Source: CAZADH01 sp964483805 | Lineage (GTDB): Bacteria; Muiribacteriota; Ozemobacteria; Ozemobacterales; Ozemobacteraceae | Reading direction: 5' to 3' | DNA: 29,113 nt | NCBI GenBank assembly: GCA_964483805.1 | Contig: CAZADH010000040.1 | Coordinates: 1 to 29,113, forward strand | Shown here: positions 24,644-29,113 of the stretch, piece by piece | Position numbering within the stretch: position 1 is the first letter of the stretch | Layout: the number at the start of each line of letters is the position of its first letter | The notes under the pieces: model-generated | Seen by the model: the letters and a program-made list of their open reading frames with translations, nothing else | Told to the model about the DNA's origin: nothing | Databases searched by the model: none | Made by a program: the position numbers and the translations under genes

Positions 24644-25066
24644 TCACTTCTTTCTCGAAACTCTGGGTTTCCTGGCGGGCGCCGGAATAACCCCCAGCCC
24701 CAGATGAAGTTCTTTCCTGACCCGCTTGCACAGTTTTCCGGCCTCGACAGCCATTTCCTTATCAGCGCTTTCCCCCGGATACCGAAACATGACGGCTCCG
24801 ATTGACAAACTTCGCAGTTCGCTGCGGGAGCACTTTAGAACCAAGCCGGTTTCCATGAGCAATTCGTTGAGAATGAGAAGATCGTGGGTCCGAGGCGGAA
24901 CTCGCTTCTTCGATATGATCCAGGCCTTCATGAGTTTCTCGACGCACTGCTGAGCGTGGAAACAGATTCCGTTGAACGAAGGGTTCTTTCTGACCCGGGA
25001 TTCGCGCTCGAGAACATGGAAGTCCTCTTCCGCCTTCTCGACCCATTCCCTAACCGTTGCGTTCAT
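24644..25066 (-). CDS. hepT: HEPN-domain protein, toxin-side member of an MNT/HEPN pair
   Basis: A 140-aa helical protein of the PF05168 type: WVEKAEEDFHVLERE, then FHAQQCVEKLMKAWI, THDLLILNELL and a final FRYPGESADKEMAVEAGKL. It starts at ATG 25066 with AAAGG six bases upstream and overlaps the antitoxin-side gene by 17 bp. In the best-studied pairs the HEPN protein is an RNase silenced by AMPylation by the MNT partner. Here I cannot find the canonical R-x4-6-H ribonuclease motif; the equivalent region reads FRYPGES, as in a common HEPN subgroup. The C-terminal tail (about 118-140) is basic and Pro-rich. Base composition is visibly less GC-rich than that of the MoxR operon, suggesting acquisition. 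The gene symbol is by analogy only. Confidence 0.82.
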   Translation of the reverse strand: MNATVREWVEKAEEDFHVLERESRVRKNPSFNGICFHAQQCVEKLMKAWIISKKRVPPRTHDLLILNELLMETGLVLKCSRSELRSLSIGAVMFRYPGESADKEMAVEAGKLCKRVRKELHLGLGVIPAPARKPRVSRKK

Positions 25067-25385
25067 ACAGAACCTTTCCGTGGTCCATGGCCATACGAAT
25101 CAGTGGGTCGCCTTCTCGGTAACGCCGTTCAGTATCTTTCGGAAGCCTAGTCAGAAGATCAATCGAAAAACCCGGATCCGTGGCCTCGAGGATTTCCAGG
25201 GACTTGCGAAACCCCTTCCCCTTAAACGGGAGGATGACCAGGATATCCACATCGGAATCTTCTCGGGGAACCCCATAAGCAAACGATCCGAAGAGAATGA
25301 TCTTCTCAGGGTTGAACCGCTCGGCAACCCTCATCGCGAACGCCGAGATTTCCAACATCCTCTTTCTTACCGCACTCGGGCTCAC
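25050..25385 (-). CDS. mntA: Minimal nucleotidyltransferase (MNT), antitoxin-side partner
   Basis: A 111-aa protein with the complete polymerase-beta-like signature GSFAYGVPREDSDVDILV (GS-x10-DxD) and a later strand acid in FSIDLL (third catalytic Asp). It begins with GTG at 25385, with GAGG five bases upstream. In type VII pairs the MNT protein transfers AMP to the HEPN toxin and so neutralises it. The antitoxin-first order and the 17-bp overlap with the HEPN gene fit that arrangement. The sequence is richer in A/T than the host core genes. Nothing between its start and base 25489 resembles another gene. Confidence 0.88.
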   Translation of the reverse strand: MSPSAVRKRMLEISAFAMRVAERFNPEKIILFGSFAYGVPREDSDVDILVILPFKGKGFRKSLEILEATDPGFSIDLLTRLPKDTERRYREGDPLIRMAMDHGKVLYERNG

Positions 25386-25489
25386 ATCAGCCTCTGCTCA
25401 AACTGAGATCAACCATCGGTCCTTGATCGTTTCAGTTGACGACGCGTCTTCGCACGATCAATCCGCCAAACGAATGATTCAATATGAAG

Positions 25490-25521
25490 AATCCCCGAAC
25501 CCCAAGGGAAGTTCGAGGATT
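25490..25521 (-). terminator. Stem-loop at the 3' end of the phage-like operon
   Basis: Arms 25490-25500 and 25511-25521 form an 11-bp stem in the minus-strand RNA (AAUCCUCGAAC / GUUCGGGGAUU, one U.G pair); in the plus-strand RNA the same position is a C/A mismatch. This asymmetry suggests it works in the transcript of the minus-strand operon ending at 25693. The trailing sequence (CTTCATATT) is only moderately U-rich. Confidence 0.45.
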
Positions 25522-25599
25522 CGCACAGTGGAGGTGGCGACACTCACATAGAGGAGTCACACTCCGCTGATTGCGCTCTTCTTCCTGTTTTCAAATGAT

Positions 25600-25622
25600 C
25601 CGGTGCCCACACCGGTGCCCAC
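25600..25622. repeat. 11-bp direct repeat CCGGTGCCCAC, two copies
   Basis: Identical copies lie at 25600-25610 and 25612-25622 with one base between them (12-bp period). They could be an iteron-like or recombinase arm site, or codon repeats (Gly-Thr/Gly-Val) of a lost reading frame. Confidence 0.7.
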
Positions 25623-25658
25623 CGATGAAGTGGATTCCCGTTTTGGGAATTGCATCGG
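25622..25658. repeat. Nested hairpin
   Basis: Outer arms CCGATG (25622-25627) and CATCGG (25653-25658) enclose inner arms ATTCCC (25634-25639) and GGGAAT (25645-25650) around a GTTTT loop. There is no clear U-tract on either strand. It lies 34 bp downstream of the last small gene of the minus-strand operon. Confidence 0.5.
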
Positions 25659-25692
25659 CTTGTCTGAAGGTTACCACGCGCTGCACGCCTTG

Positions 25693-25818
25693 TCACGTTC
25701 GCAGCCTGCGCCAGATCCACCAGCCGATGACGGCGCAGAACACGCCGGCATACTTGATCCCGTTCGACACGGCCCAGCCCTCGGGCTTGTGCGACGGGCA
25801 ATGGTGCGGAGCGATCAT
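25693..25818 (-). CDS. 41-aa single-helix membrane protein
   Basis: The ATG at 25818 overlaps the TGA of the preceding gene as ATGA (25815-25818), and AGGCGG lies about 7 nt upstream; this coupling is the main evidence that the gene is real. The product has a short His/Pro-rich N-terminus (MIAPHHCPSHKPEGW), a hydrophobic helix (IKYAGVFCAVIGWWIW) and an RRLRT tail: an N-out/C-in or signal-anchor layout. Size and place at the end of a phage-like operon would suit a small holin or accessory lysis peptide, but no family can be named. Confidence 0.55.
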   Translation of the reverse strand: MIAPHHCPSHKPEGWAVSNGIKYAGVFCAVIGWWIWRRLRT

Positions 25819-26024
25819 TTCAGACCGCCTGGCATGTCGGGCCCGCGAGGCTGCATAGGGTCTACCCACGGTCGACGTTGAATCTCTTTTCTCAACTCGT
25901 CCCACGTGTCTGGACGCATAACAGGGACCGGTTGTTGAAGGAGACCAGGAGCTTTTGCGGCGCAGAACGCGCACCACATCGCGAGTAGCGCGAGCGGGAG
26001 CAGGAGCCAGTGGGCGCGGTCCAT
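25815..26024 (-). CDS. 69-aa exported or membrane-anchored small protein
   Basis: The ATG at 26024 shares a base with the TGA of the LamG-like gene (TGATG, stop at 26024-26026), and its own stop overlaps the next ATG. Residues 5-24 form a hydrophobic segment with two Cys (WLLLPLALLAMWCAFCAAKA) that could be a signal anchor or a loose lipobox. The rest is Pro-rich (LLQQPVPVMRPDTW, then PMQPRGPDMPGG). A short Pro-rich lipoprotein-like product near a lysis region recalls an outer spanin (Rz1-like), but the lipobox is poor, so this is only a suggestion. An in-frame upstream extension to 26150 lies inside the previous gene and is rejected. Confidence 0.6.
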   Translation of the reverse strand: MDRAHWLLLPLALLAMWCAFCAAKAPGLLQQPVPVMRPDTWDELRKEIQRRPWVDPMQPRGPDMPGGLK

Positions 26025-26854
26025 CAGTTGAACCAGTTGACAGAGTCGGAACACTCGGCGTCGGAGAGAGCGCGTCGGTATATCAGCAACCCGTACCACC
26101 GACCAGAGCATATCTCGTTTGGCGATGGATACCCACCGATATACCACCAAACATTACAGTTTGCCGATCCAGAGTTCCCAGAGGCTATTTTTGACCCGTT
26201 TAGCCAAATCGAAGACGATGCGCCATCAAGAACATACGCAACTCTGTATTCTCCCGTGTGATTGGCGATGTTATGCGCTGACTGTAATTGCGTTGGGTCT
26301 TCCGCGCTGATTCTCCCGTAGTTCCACTGCTTCAGGTAAAACAGTGTTTCCCCGGCCCACTGCTTGAAATATGTGCGCGTGCCGGTATCGTAATTGTCGA
26401 GGTTGTGATAAATGACAAACGAGATTGCGCCTGTGCCGCGAACTAATGTAGTTGGCGTCCGTAGATTATCGTAGGTGTTTAATCTAAATACTATCCCAGA
26501 TGCAACATCTACAGACGGGCTGTTTGCCTCGCTGGTGGAATACAAATGGTTCCCATTACCGGAGGCGTCATACCACTTGCCGACAACTCCAGAATCCTTG
26601 ACATACGTTTTGACTGTCGCCGTCTGATAATACGCCCCGACAAGCCCGAGCGACGGTGCTGCACTCGCCACCGCCGTCCCAGTCCCCGTGCTCGCCACCC
26701 CCGCCGCCTGCACGCGGATCGCGCCGGGGCTCCCCATCTCAACCGCCCCCGGAATCGTCAGCGGACGCGGCTCCGACAGATCAAGAGAATGCGCCAGCAG
26801 CGGGATAGCCGCCAGCGCAATTGCGACGAGTGCAAATACGATGTATTGCCTCAT
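26024..26854 (-). CDS. Exported LamG/concanavalin-like protein
   Basis: A 276-aa protein starting at ATG 26854 (GAGGTG five bases upstream), 8 bp after the stop of the preceding gene. Residues 5-22 are a Sec signal (IVFALVAIALAAIPLLAHS). After a Gly/Ala/Thr-rich linker, residues about 68-276 have the LamG/ConA-like jelly-roll pattern: LVGAYYQTATVKTYV, WYDASGNGNHL, GTGAISFVIYHNLDN, TGEYRVAYVLDG, then GLLIYRRALSDAEC, the usual LamG end. Such domains bind glycans or act as adhesins; in phages they occur in virion decoration and tail-fibre proteins. The coding region 26030-26640 is clearly poorer in G+C than the host genes, suggesting a foreign source. An upstream extension to 27043 overlaps the previous gene and is rejected. 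Confidence 0.8.
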   Translation of the reverse strand: MRQYIVFALVAIALAAIPLLAHSLDLSEPRPLTIPGAVEMGSPGAIRVQAAGVASTGTGTAVASAAPSLGLVGAYYQTATVKTYVKDSGVVGKWYDASGNGNHLYSTSEANSPSVDVASGIVFRLNTYDNLRTPTTLVRGTGAISFVIYHNLDNYDTGTRTYFKQWAGETLFYLKQWNYGRISAEDPTQLQSAHNIANHTGEYRVAYVLDGASSSIWLNGSKIASGNSGSANCNVWWYIGGYPSPNEICSGRWYGLLIYRRALSDAECSDSVNWFN

Positions 26855-26862
26855 GCTACACC

Positions 26863-27390
26863 TCAGTGCTCGTAGGGAACGACGCCGGCAGAGATGTCGG
26901 CGACTGTGCCGGTGCTCGAAGCGATGAAGGTCGGGACCAGTCCGCCCGAAGACTTGACCGACCAGATCAACGGGGTGTTGGCGGTCAGCTTGTTGCACTT
27001 CCAGACCCAGGCCGCGGTCGCGGTGCTCTGGGTCGACCACCACAGGTCACTGCTGCTGTTGACGATGATCTGCGCCGGGTAGGTGCTGATCGTGGCGAAC
27101 GAGGTCAGCACGAGCGGGGTGCTGGTGCTGACGCTGGCGATGTATGACTGTCCGGCACCAAGAAAACGGTAGACACCAGCGGTTGGGATATCGGCGCTCG
27201 GGGTCGCCAGCAGGGTCACGCTCAGGGCCCCGGACGAGTCGGCTCGAAGGCCGAGCCACTGCGCCAGCGCGTCACAGTAACCGTAGAGCAGGACGTGCTT
27301 GTCGAAGGCCTCATTCGCCGATGCCGGAGCGGCCGACGCGACAGAGGCAGAACAGACGATGAGAAGAGCGATGAGCAGCTTGCGGAACAT
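26863..27390 (-). CDS. Exported hypothetical protein, 175 aa
   Basis: The ATG at 27390 has a strong AGGAGGG site five bases upstream. Residues 1-21 are a Sec signal (FRKLLIALLIVCSASVASA-AP). The mature part is Ser/Thr/Ala-rich and beta-like: HVLLYGYCDALAQWLGL, GALSVTLLATPSADIPTAG, TPLVLTSFATISTYPAQIIV, NSSSDLWWSTQSTATAAWVW. Two Cys (YGYCDA and WKCNKL) could form a disulfide. I do not recognise a family; composition resembles small phage decoration proteins or jelly-roll surface proteins. It lies 23 bp downstream of the previous gene and 8 bp upstream of the LamG-like gene. Confidence 0.72.
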   Translation of the reverse strand: MFRKLLIALLIVCSASVASAAPASANEAFDKHVLLYGYCDALAQWLGLRADSSGALSVTLLATPSADIPTAGVYRFLGAGQSYIASVSTSTPLVLTSFATISTYPAQIIVNSSSDLWWSTQSTATAAWVWKCNKLTANTPLIWSVKSSGGLVPTFIASSTGTVADISAGVVPYEH

Positions 27391-27413
27391 GATACCCTCC
27401 TGGCGCGTTGGCG

Positions 27414-27947
27414 CTATTTGTTGCCGGTGATGATCAACCGGTATTGAGCGGATGAACCGGTGGCGATCGCTACGGTCACGCAGTCGGCCCCGGATGCCAC
27501 GGGCCACCCGTCGAGCGGACCCGAGACGACCAGACAGCCGTCGGCCGGCACGACCACGCGGCCGATCCCGGCGACGTCAGTCGCCCCACCGCCGACGGCG
27601 ATCGCGGCAGTAAGGCTGTCGTTGCGGACGGTGATTGACTTCACGGCCGAGAACGTGGCCACGGTGCCGAACGCGTCGGTCAGACTCCCGTTCAGGTCGT
27701 AGACGTCGCTGGCGGTGCTGGCGACTGTCGCGAGACGATGGTAGGACTGGTCGACGTAGCCGGTTCCTGACCCGGTCGTGAGCGCCCTCTCGTAGACGAG
27801 GCTGGTCGGATCCTCGATCTGGGACACACCCGACGTGCTGGTGTGCCTGGCCGATGTCGAGATCAGCACCCACGAGGTGTAGGTATCGGCCCACGCCGAG
27901 GCGGCCAGTAGAAGGAGCAGGACGACACACAAAGTATTGCGCTTCAC
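27414..27947 (-). CDS. Exported hypothetical protein, 177 aa
   Basis: The GTG at 27947 overlaps the stop of the upstream gene as GTGA (27944-27947) and has GAGGAGG seven bases upstream. Residues 1-20 are a Sec signal (KRNTLCVVLLLLLAASAWA-DT). The mature protein is beta-rich and Ser/Thr/Gly/Val-rich. Its C-terminal part (VKSITVRNDSLTAAIAVGG, then VVVPADGCLVVSGPLDGWPV) reads like the sandwich found in phage structural proteins that describe a per-position baseline (VRNxS..I.VGG...V.VPADG). No named family is assigned. The upstream extension to 28067 lies in the neighbouring gene. Confidence 0.72.
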   Translation of the reverse strand: MKRNTLCVVLLLLLAASAWADTYTSWVLISTSARHTSTSGVSQIEDPTSLVYERALTTGSGTGYVDQSYHRLATVASTASDVYDLNGSLTDAFGTVATFSAVKSITVRNDSLTAAIAVGGGATDVAGIGRVVVPADGCLVVSGPLDGWPVASGADCVTVAIATGSSAQYRLIITGNK

Positions 27948-28375
27948 GGCTTGACCTCCTCGTGACGAATCGGTGTCTGCGGATTGAACGGGTTGGCGTT
28001 GGTGATGCCAAGATGCACAAACCAAGCTCCAACAACCACGCACCCTAGCAACAGGATCGAAATCCACAGTTTCGACCAGTCTGATGCCGACGGTCCTTGG
28101 CCGGCCGTCTGCGAAGCCTGCGTGTTGCCAGCCGTGATTTGGATGCCGCCGTTTGTTCCGTTCGTACTGCGGGTGATCATCGCTTTCAGATCGCGCATGT
28201 CCTCGCGCAGTTCCGTGTGATTGCGCTCCTGGGTGTCGCGCATGACGGTGATCTCGCGCTGAACGCCGTCGAGAGTGGCGGTGTTTCGCTCGACGGTCCG
28301 CATCACGTACATGTGGTCGTCACACTCGTTTCTGTTCTTGCACGGTGTCCCGTTTATCAGGCTGTTGTCAGGCAT
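27944..28375 (-). CDS. Coiled-coil protein with C-terminal membrane helix (XhlA/holin-like layout)
   Basis: A 143-aa protein from ATG 28375 with CGGAG seven bases upstream. The N-terminus has two Cys and His residues (NGTPCKNRNECDDH). Residues about 22-68 are a charged heptad-repeat helix (VMRTVERNTATLDGVQR, then NHTELREDMRDLKAMI). A Thr/Gly/Gln linker follows, then one hydrophobic helix (about 103-123) and a polar tail. The order coiled coil - linker - single membrane helix is that of XhlA/hemolysin-type and other phage lysis-cassette proteins, but there is no sequence signature to prove it. It sits between the virion-decoration-like gene (14-bp gap) and the exported-protein genes. Confidence 0.68.
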   Translation of the reverse strand: MPDNSLINGTPCKNRNECDDHMYVMRTVERNTATLDGVQREITVMRDTQERNHTELREDMRDLKAMITRSTNGTNGGIQITAGNTQASQTAGQGPSASDWSKLWISILLLGCVVVGAWFVHLGITNANPFNPQTPIRHEEVKP

Positions 28376-28389
28376 GTTATGGCTCCGGA

Positions 28390-29113
28390 TCAGTTGAAAT
28401 GAAGGATTGCGCGCGTCAGACCAGCTCCGGCATGGGAAGTGAGGACGTGCCCGATCTCGCCGTTGTGATCGGCCTGGTTGGTCGGAGGGACGTTATCGTC
28501 GGCATAGGCCATGCCCGACGTCGTGGATGTGCGGAGCAAATTCGTTGCGGTCGCCCCAGCGTCACAGTAGACGTCAGCGATGCCGGCGTGAACGATCCAG
28601 ACCGCGGACCCGCTGGCCACGGTCTCGTAGACCACGCCAATTGGGCCTTGGTAGTTGGATCCGGGCGAAAGTGACACGCACTCGCTACCTATCGAACTGG
28701 CCGCGACGACATACCCTTTTGTCAGCGGCTCCGCTGCGGTCATTCTCGACGCAAAACCGCCCTCTGGGGTCATCATCGCTTTTGGGCCCTGTACGGCAGA
28801 TGCCACCGTGAGCGTCTTGGCTGAGAAATCAAAGTCAGAATCGCCACCGGCCCGCCCAACTGGCCACCAGTCAACGGACCCGGACTGGGAAGCGGTCAGG
28901 TAGAGATAGTTGTCGGTCAGGTCGAAGTACAAGCACCCTCGGTTCGGCTCTGAGTCGGTGACGTTCCACCAAACGTGATCTGTTTCATCACCCGGTGCGC
29001 CGGTGAGCGGGACCATCCGAGCCACCCCGCTGCGACCGATCTGGAACCGATCGAGGATCTGTGCCGCGGTCGCGTCATACGTCCGAATGTTGATCGCCCC
29101 GACGAGGGCATCA
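28390..29113 (-). CDS. Phage-like virion decoration/tail-fibre protein (5' end outside window)
   Basis: The frame is open to the right edge, so the N-terminus is missing; 240 residues are visible. A GTG at 29025 is inside the frame and the sequence before it (DALVGAINIRTYDATAAQIL) continues naturally. The middle is an N/D-rich beta region (TDHVWWNVTDSEPNRGCLYF). The C-terminal 110 residues (PLTKGYVVAASSIG, YQGPIGVVYETVASG, VWIVHAGIADVYCDAG, then GEIGHVLTSH) match the repeating G-x-V / IGVV / G-x-A-x-V pattern of DUF2190-type capsid cement and head-decoration proteins, in which small constant values attach to a virion surface. This is the best evidence that the operon is phage-derived. Family name is inferred from pattern, not a search. 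Confidence 0.62.
   Translation of the reverse strand, partial: DALVGAINIRTYDATAAQILDRFQIGRSGVARMVPLTGAPGDETDHVWWNVTDSEPNRGCLYFDLTDNYLYLTASQSGSVDWWPVGRAGGDSDFDFSAKTLTVASAVQGPKAMMTPEGGFASRMTAAEPLTKGYVVAASSIGSECVSLSPGSNYQGPIGVVYETVASGSAVWIVHAGIADVYCDAGATATNLLRTSTTSGMAYADDNVPPTNQADHNGEIGHVLTSHAGAGLTRAILHFN

Larger units (their letters stand above)
25386..25692. other. 307-bp gap with hairpins and short repeats, probable edge of an accessory element
   Basis: No gene is supported here. It holds an 11-bp stem-loop (25490-25521), a short match to the tmRNA 3' end (25529-25539), an 11-bp direct repeat (25600-25622) and a nested hairpin (25622-25658). On the minus strand the frame before 25550 reads VGTGVGTGSFENRKKS and then stops, which faintly recalls tails of phage integrases; it is too short to call. 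Confidence 0.5.

Noticed and set aside
25544..25801. 85-codon minus-strand frame as an integrase tail
   Set aside because: The frame itself has no integrase motif (no R-H-R-Y residues); only a weak resemblance of a neighbouring frame to integrase tails was seen.

Overview
The window is GC-rich and gene-dense. It comes from a didermic (Gram-negative-type) bacterium: there is an outer-membrane barrel ending in Phe, a lipoprotein, several Sec-exported proteins, a CHASE2 membrane cyclase and a FecR-domain protein. The style (signalling cyclases, FecR/CHASE2 pair, stacked Ig-like lipoproteins, many toxin-antitoxin traces) suggests a free-living environmental lineage such as a deltaproteobacterial-type, Riflebacteria-like or other deep-branching phylum. 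I cannot place it more precisely. No rRNA, tRNA, CRISPR array or transposase gene was found.

Layout. 1-335 is the 3' end of a CHAT/caspase-like protease gene. 419-3195 (minus) is a translationally coupled pair: an exported CBM20-esterase and a phosphohexomutase. 3240-4481 holds a vapC 3' remnant, a hypothetical protein and a small divergent gene. 4513-4590 is a three-copy REP-like inverted repeat. 4585-6699 (minus) holds an exported aldo-keto reductase and a two-helix membrane protein.

6774-18935 reads as a cyclic-nucleotide/envelope cluster. A metallo-beta-lactamase-fold protein with two cNMP-binding domains (minus) diverges from a three-gene plus-strand operon: a FecR-domain protein, an outer-membrane barrel and a lipoprotein with six Ig-like domains. 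This operon converges, with a 9-bp gap, on a CHASE2 class III nucleotidyl cyclase (minus). The inferred theme is an envelope sensor making cAMP that is read by the cNMP-binding hydrolase. The cyclase lacks the usual transition-state Asn.

19464-20672 is a TerC-family transporter with an unusual exported N-terminal extension, followed by a decayed soluble cyclase (20728-21013) and a small membrane-anchored protein. 21709-24586 (minus) is a MoxR AAA+ ATPase overlapping a VWA/metallopeptidase partner; the partner carries a second, apparently inactivated copy of its metallopeptidase motif. 24644-25385 is a MNT/HEPN (type VII-like) toxin-antitoxin pair of visibly lower GC.

25693-29113 (minus) is a compact accessory, probably phage-derived, operon of at least seven genes coupled by short gaps or 1-4 bp overlaps. 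It starts (at the window edge) with a virion-decoration-like protein, continues with a holin/XhlA-like coiled-coil membrane protein, then three Sec-exported proteins (the last LamG-like) and two tiny membrane proteins. The gap 25386-25692 holds hairpins and short repeats and is the probable boundary of this element. I could not find an integrase.
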